From the NCBI RefSeq assembly GCF_016587355.1, contig NZ_BNJF01000001.1:1426001-1490000 (forward strand): a DNA stretch of 64,000 bases, given 5' to 3'. Every line of letters begins with the position of its first letter. Position 1 is the first letter of the stretch. The notes below the pieces were generated by a model. It was given only the letters and a program-made list of their open reading frames with translations, searched no databases and had not been told where the DNA came from. Below, piece after piece: positions 19,452-27,728 of the stretch. The DNA comes from Ktedonospora formicarum. GTDB lineage: Bacteria > Chloroflexota > Ktedonobacteria > Ktedonobacterales > Ktedonobacteraceae. Position numbers and translations under genes: made by a program.

Positions 19452-20264
19452 GTGGAGTTACGAGCCTACTGGGCGACTATACGACGGCGACTTTGGATTA
19501 TTCTCTTCCTGGTCGTCTTGACAGCAGCATTTGCTGGCTTTCAATACTATAAACTCGCCAAAACGCCTGGTGCGCTGAAAACGTACCAGTCAAATATAAC
19601 TATGCGCATCGGCTTACAGGCCGATCCCAACAATAGCAACGCAAATTTTAGCGACTACATCACCGCCTCCGAAGCCCTGGCAGACGAGATCGTAACAGGT
19701 CCAACGCTGAATACAAAGGAGTTTACGGCACGCGTTCAGGCACAACTTCAGGCCGATTACACTCGCAACGGAGGCCCTCAGGGGATCAATGATATCCAGG
19801 CCGGATCTCTGGTAGGCTCACTTACCGCAGTACATGCACGTAGCCTACTGACAGTGACAGCCACCTGGCCCACACCCGAGGGCGCGAAGGCTATTGCAAC
19901 CGCTATAGGCGAGGTCTTCACACAACAGGGCAGTACCTTTCTAGATTACGAGATCCGCAATGGGAACAGCGTGAACGATACCGCCATTCATCCGAAAGCC
20001 TCAGCCCAGGTGCTTAGCAACGCTTCTGATCCCGCGCAGGTCAGTGGACCTGCCAGTAACCGGCCATTGCTCCTATTAGCTCTGGTCTTTGTTGCCCTCC
20101 TCATAGGCATAGCCCTGGCCTTCTTGATGGAATATCTTGATGACCGTGTGCGCAGCAAAGAGGAACTAGAAGATCTGCTACAACTACCAATTATTGGTGA
20201 GATCCCGCGTGCCAGTGTAGCTGAGAAGGGACAAGGGAAGCTAAAACAGGCGTCCGCATCATAA
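19452..20264 (+). CDS. Wzz/YveK-type polysaccharide chain-length protein
   Basis: A 270-residue polysaccharide co-polymerase. GTG start. The N-terminal tail ELRAYWATIRRRLWII leads into a membrane segment (about 12-32), then an external region of about 165 residues, then a second segment (RPLLLLALVFVALLIGIALAF) and a cytoplasmic tail with LDDRVRSKEELEDLLQLPIIGEIP, the usual Wzz C-terminal signature. These proteins set polymer length together with a BY-kinase. The next gene, 16 bp downstream, is the kinase-like partner. Confidence 0.88.
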   Translation: MELRAYWATIRRRLWIILFLVVLTAAFAGFQYYKLAKTPGALKTYQSNITMRIGLQADPNNSNANFSDYITASEALADEIVTGPTLNTKEFTARVQAQLQADYTRNGGPQGINDIQAGSLVGSLTAVHARSLLTVTATWPTPEGAKAIATAIGEVFTQQGSTFLDYEIRNGNSVNDTAIHPKASAQVLSNASDPAQVSGPASNRPLLLLALVFVALLIGIALAFLMEYLDDRVRSKEELEDLLQLPIIGEIPRASVAEKGQGKLKQASAS

Positions 20265-20280
20265 TGAGGAGCACAATACC

Positions 20281-20958
20281 GTGGGTTTACAGGATCAGGA
20301 GCAGTTCTCTCTGCTCAGCGATTACGATACAAACTCGGACTATAATCGCGCATACCAGGCACTTTTCGCCAATATCCGCTTCGCTCTTGATAAGCAAAAA
20401 GGATCGCAGCATGTCATTCTACTTGCCGCGCCAACCCCAGAGCGCGAACCGGGTCTGGTCGCAGCAAATCTCGCCATCGCCTCCTCACAGAATGGCGTTC
20501 CTACTCTGCTGGTCGATGCGAATCTGAGTACTCCAAGTCTTGCCCGCCGTTTCGGTCTTGAGCAAGACAAAGGCCTCAGCGACCTGCTAGCAACAGGAGA
20601 TGAGGATCTCATGAGCTATATACAGCCCACCTTCTTACCTGAACTCTCACTTCTACAAGCAGGCAGGCAAACAAATTCAGCAGCCGAAATCTCTCGACTA
20701 CTTATGTCACGACTGGCAGAGATCTTGCAGGCAGCACAAGCATTTATGGCGCGGCAGTCTCCACATCCCAGCCTGCTGATTCTGCATAGCCCACCCGTGC
20801 TTAGTGGCATCGATGCTTCATTGCTCGCGGAACAGGCTGAGCAGTCCTATCTTCTTATTACAAAAGAGCGGACTACCCAGGCGCAAGCCAGACAGGCCCG
20901 AAAGCTGTTGGAGCAGACCACAACCCGGGTAAGAGGTACAATCTTGCTGGACGTATAG
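20281..20958 (+). CDS. Degenerate BY-kinase / ParA-like partner of Wzz
   Basis: A 225-residue CpsD/YwqD-type fold, GTG start after GAGGAG. The overall plan is intact: the region before the P-loop, VAANLAIASSQNG, Walker A' TLLVDANLSTPSLARRFGL, and GIDASLLAEQAEQSYLLI. But the P-loop, normally GEGKST, reads TPEREPGLV with no Gly-Lys-Ser/Thr, and the Walker B Asp (usual IDTPP) is changed to LHSPP. There is also no tyrosine-rich C-terminal tail. It is therefore probably unable to bind or hydrolyse ATP normally. It may be a structural partner of the Wzz protein, as inferred from order, with kinase activity lost. Confidence 0.8.
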   Translation: MGLQDQEQFSLLSDYDTNSDYNRAYQALFANIRFALDKQKGSQHVILLAAPTPEREPGLVAANLAIASSQNGVPTLLVDANLSTPSLARRFGLEQDKGLSDLLATGDEDLMSYIQPTFLPELSLLQAGRQTNSAAEISRLLMSRLAEILQAAQAFMARQSPHPSLLILHSPPVLSGIDASLLAEQAEQSYLLITKERTTQAQARQARKLLEQTTTRVRGTILLDV

Positions 20959-20995
20959 TCACAAACCATGTATAGTGGAACATGTAGCTTATGAC

Positions 20996-21045
20996 CTTTC
21001 GAAAACCAGAGCGCTTGCCGCGCTAGTGACGCGGGTTTTCATAGA
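20996..21045. repeat. Short copy of the dispersed palindromic repeat
   Basis: Between the kinase-like gene and the next gene: CGAAAACCAGAGCGC at 21000-21014 faces GCGGGTTTTCAT at 21031-21042, with CGCTAG between. It matches the ends of the larger elements at 35.3 and 46.7 kb. It also shows that the gene downstream does not begin before 21086. Confidence 0.45.
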
Positions 21046-21085
21046 AGATGTTACTGAGCAACTTCGCACACGAGGAGGATCGAGC

Positions 21086-21736
21086 ATGCAAGGACGACAG
21101 GGACGAGAAGGGGAAGCCTGGGAGAAGCTCGCCAGCCGGAAAATGGCGGCACTCAATGGAACCGGAAAGGTACCAGCCATTCCTCAGCGTCCTCCCGGCA
21201 TGACACGGATTGACCAGCCACCACCAACGCAGCGAGTAGGACGCCCTAAACGTGAAGCACCACAACCCAAACGTATACGCAAATTTGTGTTTGTAGGCGC
21301 GGCGGTTTTGCTTATTTGTGCCGTCATAGCCTTCTTTGTTGGAATGAATCTATTTCAAGGTATCGCCGCCAGCTCTGGTCCAGCCAGGACAACTACTCAG
21401 TTCCTGACTGCGCTTTCAGCGAAAGATTATGCGAGCGCCTATAGTAACTTAGGGCCTTCCATCACTATCCAAATCTCACAAGACGAATTCGCACGTCAGG
21501 GTCAAGCGGATGATAAGTGCTATGGACCCATTTCGGATTATCCTGAGGTTGCGGATAGCGCCACAAGCACCGATACCTCCCAGACTTACACCTATAATAT
21601 TAAGCGCGAAGGGCTGAAAGAGTCCTATAAATGGACCATTACGCTCCAAAAAGACCAGGATGGCACCTGGAAAATCTCAGACTATGGCAATGATCTGGGA
21701 CCTCGAGGACTCAAAAATCTGCCAACCTGTAAGTAA
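21086..21736 (+). CDS. Membrane-anchored protein with DUF4878-like outer domain
   Basis: A 216-residue protein. A basic, proline-rich cytoplasmic tail of about 65 residues is followed by one membrane segment (FVGAAVLLICAVIAFFVGMN) and about 120 residues outside. The outer part opens PARTTTQFLTALSAKDYASAY and has alternating strands ending DGTWKISDYG, the shape of a DUF4878/lumazine-binding-like fold. The frame extends upstream to 20975, but GAGGAGG stands 8 bp before the ATG at 21086, which was chosen. Last gene of the polysaccharide operon before a terminator; no enzymatic role is apparent. Confidence 0.75.
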   Translation: MQGRQGREGEAWEKLASRKMAALNGTGKVPAIPQRPPGMTRIDQPPPTQRVGRPKREAPQPKRIRKFVFVGAAVLLICAVIAFFVGMNLFQGIAASSGPARTTTQFLTALSAKDYASAYSNLGPSITIQISQDEFARQGQADDKCYGPISDYPEVADSATSTDTSQTYTYNIKREGLKESYKWTITLQKDQDGTWKISDYGNDLGPRGLKNLPTCK

Positions 21737-21738
21737 AC

Positions 21739-21783
21739 AAAGAAGCAGGAGCCCGAATGATATGTTCGGGCTCCTGCTTCTTT
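21739..21783 (+). terminator. Rho-independent terminator ending the exopolysaccharide operon
   Basis: A perfect 19-bp stem (21739-21757 with 21765-21783), 7-nt loop, then TTTTT. It is immediately past the stop codon at 21736. Confidence 0.9.
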
Positions 21784-21880
21784 TTGTCGCCGTCAAAGCC
21801 ACCTCTTGACGCTACAATGACGCACCGTTATACTCATAAATAGCATATTCAAGCATATATCCTTTTTTCCATAGGAAAAC

Positions 21881-22474
21881 ATGAAAAAGCTACTATTTTA
21901 CGGTGGATTGGTGCTGATAGCATTATTTGGACTGCTGGTCTACAACTATAATCAGCAGACCAAGCAGTCAGGCGCACAAGCATACATGACGAATGTAGCT
22001 CCCTGGCAACCTGCCAGACTCCGCATCCCAAACCTGAGCCTCGATGCACCTGTCATAGGAGTTGGCTCGACCGCGTCGGGCAAGATGGATGCTCCTACAT
22101 CACAGGCTATCAATTCGCCCTACTGGACTAGTGTCTTCTGGTATGAGCTTGGCGCAGCCCCGGGACAAGCAGGAAACGCTATTATCGCCGGGCACATCGA
22201 CCGCGTAGGAGGCGATCCTGCTGTCTTCTGGTCGCTAAATACCCTTGCGAAGGGGGCACAGATTTTCATTGTAACGGGAGAGGGAAAAACTTTGACCTAT
22301 GTCGTTGATGGGGCCAAAAGCTATTCCGCCAACGATCCTGGCGAAGAGGCTCAAAATGATGTCTTTGGTCCAACAAACCAGCACCACTTGAACCTGATAA
22401 CCTGTAGCGGAGCCTGGACTGAGAATGGCTATGATCAACGCCTCGTTGTCTTTACCCACCAGGAGAATACCTGA
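21881..22474 (+). CDS. Class F-like sortase
   Basis: A 197-residue membrane-anchored transpeptidase. There is an N-terminal signal-anchor (about 3-22), then a sortase beta-barrel. Catalytic residues are all present: His in AGHIDRVGG, Cys in LITCSGAW and Arg in YDQRLVVF. The sequence LRIPNLSLDAPVIGVG is the usual entry to class F sortases of Chloroflexota and Actinobacteria. Class F enzymes attach surface proteins to peptidoglycan. No LPXTG-type substrate was noticed in the window. It sits just after the exopolysaccharide operon, behind its own promoter by position. Confidence 0.88.
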   Translation: MKKLLFYGGLVLIALFGLLVYNYNQQTKQSGAQAYMTNVAPWQPARLRIPNLSLDAPVIGVGSTASGKMDAPTSQAINSPYWTSVFWYELGAAPGQAGNAIIAGHIDRVGGDPAVFWSLNTLAKGAQIFIVTGEGKTLTYVVDGAKSYSANDPGEEAQNDVFGPTNQHHLNLITCSGAWTENGYDQRLVVFTHQENT

Positions 22475-22491
22475 AAAGGGGATATTCAATA

Positions 22492-22527
22492 GTATGATGG
22501 CGGGCGCCTGGGCACCCGCCATCATAC
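22492..22527. terminator. Bidirectional hairpin between convergent genes
   Basis: A 13-bp stem (22492-22504 with 22515-22527) in the 59 bp between the sortase stop and the stop of the opposite-strand acyl-CoA dehydrogenase. T-runs are weak. Confidence 0.6.
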
Positions 22528-22533
22528 ACATAG

Positions 22534-23727
22534 TTACTCGAAAGCATTAATACCAGTCAGGGCCTGACCGATAATAAGAGTATGGACATCATCGGTCCCC
22601 TCGTAGGTAAAGACCGACTCTAGATTGTTCATATGACGGCTAATAGGGTACTCCAGGGTAATGCCACTGGCTCCCAGAATTGAGCGTGCTTCTCGGGCCG
22701 TTTCCAACGCTTCTCTACAGTTGTTGCGCTTAGCCACGGAGATCTGAACAGGGTGCAGCAAATCTTCATCTTTGAGGCGACCCAGTTGCAGCGAGAGGAG
22801 CTGCGCCTTCACAAGTTCAGTCGCCATCAACGCCAGTTTGCGTTGTACTAGTTGGAAACTAGCAATGGGGCGCTTGAACTGAATGCGTGTCTTCGCGTAT
22901 TCCAGGGCGGTCTCAAAGCAGGTACGAGCCGCACCCATAACCCCCCAGGAGATACCATAGCGCGCCTCATTCAAACAGGAGAGGGGACCACGCATTCCTT
23001 TGACATTGGGCAGCATGTTGCTAGCAGGTATGCGGCACTCCTCAAAGTGTAACTCGGAGGTAATAGAGGCTCGCAGAGAGAGCTTGTGATGAATATTGCT
23101 AGTTGTAAAGCCTGGCGTCCCACGCTCGACCAGAAAGCCACGAATGCCATCTTCCGCGCGAGCCCACACAATCGCCACGTCAGCGATCCCCCCATTAGTA
23201 ATCCACATCTTGGAGCCATTCAAAATATATTCATCACCATCACGGCGCGCGGTTGTACGCATACCAGCGGCATCGCTACCAAAGTCAGGCTCAGTCAGGC
23301 CAAAGCAACCAATTGCCTCACCACGTGCCATACGTGGTAACCAGCGCTCTTTCTGCTCCTCAGAGCCAAAGGCATGAATAGGGAACATTGCCAGAGAGCC
23401 CTGCACAGAGACAAACGAGCGCAGCCCACTATCTCCCGCCTCCAACTCCTGGCACGCCAGACCATAACAGACAGCGCTCATACCAGCGCAACCATAGCCT
23501 TCCAGGTGCATTCCTAACAAGCCTAGTTCAGCAATTTCTGGCACAAGATCATGTGGAAAGGTACCAGCTTCAAAATGCCCATCTATAATGGGAAGCACAC
23601 GCTCCCGCACAAACTTGCGCACGGTATCGCGCACCATACGCTCCTCATCAGTGAGCAGATGGTCAATATTATAGAGATCGGTGGCTGCCGGAACCTGTGC
23701 CAGCCGCGCAGCAGTTATCTGAGACAT
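22534..23727 (-). CDS. Acyl-CoA dehydrogenase, glutaryl-CoA dehydrogenase-like
   Basis: A 397-residue FAD enzyme with the full acyl-CoA dehydrogenase layout. Signatures of the glutaryl-CoA branch are LRSFVSVQGSLAM with the substrate-binding Arg, FGLTEPDFGSDA, WITNGGIAD, RNNCREALETAREAR and, near the end, YEGTDDVHTLIIGQALTGI with the catalytic Glu. Such enzymes oxidise and decarboxylate glutaryl-CoA to crotonyl-CoA in lysine and tryptophan breakdown. It stands alone, with no electron-transfer flavoprotein or other lysine-degradation gene next to it, so the exact substrate remains inferred. Confidence 0.88.
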   Translation of the reverse strand: MSQITAARLAQVPAATDLYNIDHLLTDEERMVRDTVRKFVRERVLPIIDGHFEAGTFPHDLVPEIAELGLLGMHLEGYGCAGMSAVCYGLACQELEAGDSGLRSFVSVQGSLAMFPIHAFGSEEQKERWLPRMARGEAIGCFGLTEPDFGSDAAGMRTTARRDGDEYILNGSKMWITNGGIADVAIVWARAEDGIRGFLVERGTPGFTTSNIHHKLSLRASITSELHFEECRIPASNMLPNVKGMRGPLSCLNEARYGISWGVMGAARTCFETALEYAKTRIQFKRPIASFQLVQRKLALMATELVKAQLLSLQLGRLKDEDLLHPVQISVAKRNNCREALETAREARSILGASGITLEYPISRHMNNLESVFTYEGTDDVHTLIIGQALTGINAFE

Positions 23728-24163
23728 ATGAATCCATTTTCCCCTTTGCTGGTATATTCCTTATGCAAAACTGGAACGCACTGTCATTCCTAATACTCCA
23801 ACGCCACCTCAACGATGGCTAGCAGCAATAACGGCATTGGTTTCACATAAGACCCTAGCCTGGTTTTCATGCCCCTTCTCCGTTGAGGGGGCATTGCCTG
23901 CTGTCATTATATCTCATAGAAAAGCTAGAAACCTTCCGCCATCGAAGACGCTCATAAGAAGGTGAGCTTACAGATAGTAACCAACTATACATCACCTCAC
24001 CGAGTTTATGAAACACCTATGACACAGCAAGGGCGCATGCATCCCCCAATGAGTGACACCTGCAACTCGTACATACCATCCAGCGTATAGCAGGAGAGAA
24101 CACTTTCTATGAGCTTATACAAATACAAATACCTTTGCGGACACGGTCTAGGGAACACTTGAT
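23728..24163. other. Intergenic region
   Basis: About 435 bp between divergent genes. A possible 17-residue reading frame (from about 24110) with AGGAG upstream ends just before the next gene, too short to call. Nothing else seen. Confidence 0.3.
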
Positions 24164-24916
24164 ATGCACGACTTTCCAACAACGCCAGTACAACCAGATC
24201 AACGCCAGTGGAGTTATAATCATCCAGTCGTGCCTATGACACCCACTCCACTCCCTCCACGCAAACCCAGACATAACTCATGTCTGTATAGCATCCTGGG
24301 TGCTGGCGGCTGTTTACTCGTACTTGTCTGCATCTTCGTCAGTGTGCTGGTTGGTTCGAATGTCCTCTCTTTTCTGACGCATCCCCCCACTGTGCAATTT
24401 GAAAATATACAACCATTCGATGAGACGAATGGGCTGGGGACCAAACCTGTTAGCCGTACCTATAAGGTGATGGGCAAACCAACGATTACCGCTGCCTATA
24501 TTGATACTGTGCTCGCTCGCAACAATTCTCCCGCGCAAGGCAAGGGAAATACGCTGTACAAATATGGCGTACAATATGGCATTGACCCGGCATATGCCCT
24601 GGCCTTCTTCTGGCACGAAAGTCATTTCGGTCAGCTCGGGGTCGCGCAAACAACACTCTCACTGGGTAATATCCGCTCACGGGAAGGCGAGCCCGAATAC
24701 AATGGCTATAGGCGTTATGCAAGCTGGGAAGAGGGCTTTAAGGATTGGTATCGCTTGATCGCGCTCACATACGTAGACCAATGGGGCCTGACCACTGTAG
24801 ACAAAATCATTCCAGTCTACGCGCCCCAGGAAGACAATAACGATGAATCGACCTATATCCTCACCGTCAAACTCTTCGTCGACAAGTGGCGCACAGAGAT
24901 GAAACAACAGCAATAA
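24164..24916 (+). CDS. Membrane-anchored glucosaminidase-domain protein
   Basis: A 250-residue protein: proline-rich cytoplasmic tail (about 40 residues), one membrane segment (SILGAGGCLLVLVCIFVSVL), then an outer lysozyme-fold domain. Motifs GIDPAYALAFFWHESHFG, TTLSLGNIR and YASWEEGFKDWYRLI fit the glucosaminidase group that cuts peptidoglycan glycan strands; the Glu in WHES is the likely acid catalyst. Its natural targets would be its own cell wall. The 3' end stops 1 bp before the stop of a truncated minus-strand gene. Confidence 0.85.
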   Translation: MHDFPTTPVQPDQRQWSYNHPVVPMTPTPLPPRKPRHNSCLYSILGAGGCLLVLVCIFVSVLVGSNVLSFLTHPPTVQFENIQPFDETNGLGTKPVSRTYKVMGKPTITAAYIDTVLARNNSPAQGKGNTLYKYGVQYGIDPAYALAFFWHESHFGQLGVAQTTLSLGNIRSREGEPEYNGYRRYASWEEGFKDWYRLIALTYVDQWGLTTVDKIIPVYAPQEDNNDESTYILTVKLFVDKWRTEMKQQQ

Positions 24917-24917
24917 T

Positions 24918-25112
24918 CTAGATTTCTTCAGCTGTTTTTACCTTTGTACGCGCCTTCCCCACAAGCATCAAATAACTCTGGATAAGCTCGCCAAACTCCT
25001 CTTGCAACTTCAAGACAAACCACGTGTCATCCCGCTCTATGTCAAACTTCTCCGCATACCTCTGCGACACGCTCTCAACGTCCTCCATCAGGCCTCGTAT
25101 ATCCATACACAC
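24918..25112 (-). pseudogene. MazG-like NTP pyrophosphohydrolase, N-terminal fragment
   Basis: A 64-residue reading frame. It matches the start of a MazG-type (all-alpha NTP-PPase) protein: VESVSQRYAEKF, then LKLQEEFGELIQSYL with the E-E-x2-E metal-binding set of helix 1. Family members run about 100 residues with a second conserved helix (E-x3-D) that completes the active site. Here the frame ends TAEEI then stop, and the sequence beyond is the coding end of the opposite glucosaminidase gene. The second metal helix is missing, so the gene is probably a truncated remnant. A short functional variant cannot be excluded. Confidence 0.6.
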
Positions 25113-25232
25113 TGATCCTTTCCATAAATCGCTGCGCTGATCCCTAGCGTTGAACGAGGGATCAGCTTATAATGTATGCACATACGATCATATTTGGACA
25201 GAACGCCATCAGGGAAGAAAGGCAAAGCAACC

Positions 25233-25634
25233 ATGTCACGCCAATCTATGGACGACAGGAATGGAATGCGCCACGTACCACTCGGAAAGAATCAAGAAAC
25301 ATTAACTTACTACGATTATATGGGAGATGGTTTAGGGCAAAAGCTTTCAACGAAAACGCATATGCACCTGACACCCACCCCTACACAACGGCTAGCGCTG
25401 GCAGTGATTTCGTTGACTCTCTGGCTTATTGCTTTCTATATCATAGTGCAGATTATTGGAAGTATCCCCTCAGTTGTCGCAGTAACCCCTCCGCAAGGAG
25501 GCGGTCCTCCATACAGCCAGGACAACACGAATTGGCAACATTTCCTCAGCCAGTTGCTTTTTGTGGCCCTTGCGATCTTCAGTATCTTGATCCTCGCCCT
25601 CAATCTGGTCTTCAATCTCACACGTAAACGATAG
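25233..25634 (+). CDS. Small membrane protein of unknown function
   Basis: About 133 residues. A polar tail of about 55 residues is followed by two hydrophobic helices (LALAVISLTLWLIAFYIIV and FLSQLLFVALAIFSILILAL) with a 35-residue loop between them containing TPPQGGGPPY. I do not recognise a family. The ATG at 25233 (MSRQSMDD) follows GAAAGG and fits better than the more upstream codon at 25176. It lies between a MazG remnant and the tRNA-dihydrouridine synthase gene. Confidence 0.6.
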   Translation: MSRQSMDDRNGMRHVPLGKNQETLTYYDYMGDGLGQKLSTKTHMHLTPTPTQRLALAVISLTLWLIAFYIIVQIIGSIPSVVAVTPPQGGGPPYSQDNTNWQHFLSQLLFVALAIFSILILALNLVFNLTRKR

Positions 25635-25793
25635 TCAGAACAGGAATGCAAGATCACCATTGCGCCAGATTTGACCGATATAGGTAAAGCATGTATCATA
25701 GAGGAATATCATTAGTCAAAACGAGCGCCACATGAACCGCTCACACCCGGTATACCGGGCGTACAAGACCAATCCCAGGGGAATTTACCTGTA

Positions 25794-27008
25794 ATGAAAG
25801 TCACATCTTTCTGGAATACCATTCAAAAACCAATCATCGCCCTGGCACCAATGGACGGCGTCACCGACGCCCCCTGCCGTACTATGCATGGACTCTATGG
25901 GAAACCGGATATCGTCCTTACCGAGTTCACAAACGTGGAAGGTCTCTGGCGTGGAAGTGATCGCATCTTCCGTGATTTCCTCTATACGCCGGCCGAACGT
26001 CCGGTCGTCGCGCAAATTTTTGGCTGCAAACCCGAGTACTTCTATCGCGCAGCCCATGTCGTCTGTGAGCTTGGCTTCGACGGCGTCGACATCAACATGG
26101 GTTGCCCAGCCAGCAAGGTCGCCAACAAAGGGGGGGGAGCCGCGCTCATCCGCGTGCCTGACATCGCCAAGGCAATTATTCGCGCAACACAGGATGGTGT
26201 GCGCGATTGGGCCAATGGGCAGACGCTTGAAGAACTAGGGATGGAGCCAGAGCGCATCAAGCATATCCGTCAGATGAATCTGGACCGTGAGCAAATCTGG
26301 GGTGAGAGCCTCCCCAGTGAGCGCCGACTGCTGCCAGTATCAGTCAAGACGCGTCTGGGTTATGATTCGATCACGATTACCGACTGGATCAAAGATCTGC
26401 TGGAGATGGATCTTGCTAATATCTCTCTACATGGGCGCACACTTGCACAACATTATAAGGGCGAGGCAAATTGGGATGCCATTGCGCAAGCTGCTGAGAT
26501 CGTACGCCAGACTGATACGTTGATCCTAGGCAATGGAGATATTCATACCCTCTATGACGCAGCCCGGCGTATTCGTGAAACAGGTGTCCATGGTGTCCTT
26601 ATCGGGCGTGCAAGCTTCGGCAACCCTTGGCTCTTCCAGAACAAGCCACGACTCAAAGACATAATTAATAATGGCATCGAGCCAACACCTGAGAACCTCC
26701 CCGATGTCATGCCCTCACGTGAGGAGCGTCTGCGCATGGCTCTAGAACATGCCCGTGTGCATGCACGCCTCAAAGGCGAGGAACACTTTGTCGAGCTACG
26801 CAAACATATGGGCTGGTATCTGGGACATTTCCCCGGCGCGAAGCAGGTACGCAACGAACTGGTCAGGATTAATAGCCTGGCGGATGTAGAAGAGATCATC
26901 GCGCACGCTATGGAACAACCCGGCGAGGAGCAGATACCCGAACCAGTTGTAGACGATCTACATGAGGAACTACACGATCCCGAGCTTGACCTGAGTTGCG
27001 CGAGCTAA
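25794..27008 (+). CDS. dus: tRNA-dihydrouridine synthase
   Basis: A 404-residue FMN enzyme that reduces uridine to dihydrouridine in tRNA D-loops. TIM-barrel motifs: LAPMDGVTDAPCR at the start, QIFGCKPEYFYRAA, VDINMGCPASKVANKGGGAAL holding the catalytic Cys, VSVKTRLGYD, ISLHGRTLAQHYKGEANW, and the FMN-phosphate site GVLIGRASFGNPWLF. The C-terminal helical tRNA-binding domain follows, with an acidic tail. A 30-residue insert after the catalytic segment (NGQTLEELGMEPERIKHIRQ) is longer than in DusA/B. Single gene, followed by a terminator. Sub-family (A/B/C) not assigned. Confidence 0.93.
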   Translation: MKVTSFWNTIQKPIIALAPMDGVTDAPCRTMHGLYGKPDIVLTEFTNVEGLWRGSDRIFRDFLYTPAERPVVAQIFGCKPEYFYRAAHVVCELGFDGVDINMGCPASKVANKGGGAALIRVPDIAKAIIRATQDGVRDWANGQTLEELGMEPERIKHIRQMNLDREQIWGESLPSERRLLPVSVKTRLGYDSITITDWIKDLLEMDLANISLHGRTLAQHYKGEANWDAIAQAAEIVRQTDTLILGNGDIHTLYDAARRIRETGVHGVLIGRASFGNPWLFQNKPRLKDIINNGIEPTPENLPDVMPSREERLRMALEHARVHARLKGEEHFVELRKHMGWYLGHFPGAKQVRNELVRINSLADVEEIIAHAMEQPGEEQIPEPVVDDLHEELHDPELDLSCAS

Positions 27009-27022
27009 TAGAGCATTTAGAG

Positions 27023-27055
27023 AAAGCCGGGCGGAGTGTCTTTCCGCCCGGCTTT
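27023..27055 (+). terminator. Rho-independent terminator after dus
   Basis: A 13-bp GC-rich stem (27023-27035 with 27043-27055) and T-run, 15 bp past the dus stop. Confidence 0.85.
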
Positions 27056-27283
27056 TGGCATTCTATCCTTCACTTATTATAAGGAAGCTCTTGTTCTCAA
27101 GCCCAACCTTACCATGAGTCGGGCTAAACACAAGCAGAGAATGAGCCACAAAGCCTCTTAAAGAGAAAAGGCATGTAGATCGATCAGAGGCATGCATTCC
27201 CCCCACCCATCAGCCACGCTAACTTTGGTCAAGACTCGACAGTTAAGAAGAGTAAATAATGCCATGTAGCAAGAGAGGAAAAA

Positions 27284-27430
27284 ATGGTGGTGGGAAAGGC
27301 GAGCATATATAACATCGAGGAAGGATACAGCCACAATCAGTGGTCGTTGCCCGCCTCTCCCTTAGTGACTATACGAATTGTCAAGCTAGTATTTAAGAGT
27401 GGGAAAGAGCATGGGGTCATTACGCTTTGA
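27284..27430 (+). CDS. Possible 48-residue small protein
   Basis: In the 516-bp gap after dus. ATG at 27284 follows AGAGG at 5 bp; the frame ends at TGA 27430. The product is basic with a hydrophobic middle (SPLVTIRIVKLVFKSG). No family recognised and no further support than the ribosome site, so it is tentative. Confidence 0.25.
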   Translation: MVVGKASIYNIEEGYSHNQWSLPASPLVTIRIVKLVFKSGKEHGVITL

Positions 27431-27476
27431 GGGAGCGTGCACTACATAATAACCTTTCAAGTGAAAAGGAAGGGGG

Positions 27477-27526
27477 AGTTACCTCCACCGCGCGAAGGTT
27501 ATCAGTCACGCGCGATAGAGGTAACT
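27477..27526 (-). terminator. Hairpin over the end of the 67-residue gene
   Basis: A two-part stem: 9 bp (27477-27485 with 27518-27526) and an inner CGCGCG pair (27489-27494 with 27509-27514). It overlaps the stop codon of the minus-strand gene and is followed by a C/T-rich run. Terminator likely. Confidence 0.5.
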
Positions 27527-27728
27527 AGATCAGGACTTCCTCGCTGAAATCGCCTACTAATTTCTGGATTTCACGCAAGCGGCGCTCCGCGATCTCAACA
27601 TTTTCTAATGCTTGCGCCAGGATGCGAGCCTCGAGCGAAGGGTATGACTCGGCAATTTCCGGGTCAATTAAACCACCGACAAGCTCCATAGCTTTGTCTA
27701 GCTTGTTTTCCAGGGTTGCGGTTGACAT
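27525..27728 (-). CDS. Small helical protein of unknown function
   Basis: 67 residues, ATG start with GAGG about 10 bp upstream. It is amphipathic and probably all helical, with two likely helices (TLENKLDKAMELVGGLID and EARILAQALENVEIAERRL), coiled-coil or small-bundle style. No membrane part and no recognised family. Followed by a terminator and surrounded by non-coding DNA, so it is a monocistronic gene. Confidence 0.6.
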   Translation of the reverse strand: MSTATLENKLDKAMELVGGLIDPEIAESYPSLEARILAQALENVEIAERRLREIQKLVGDFSEEVLI

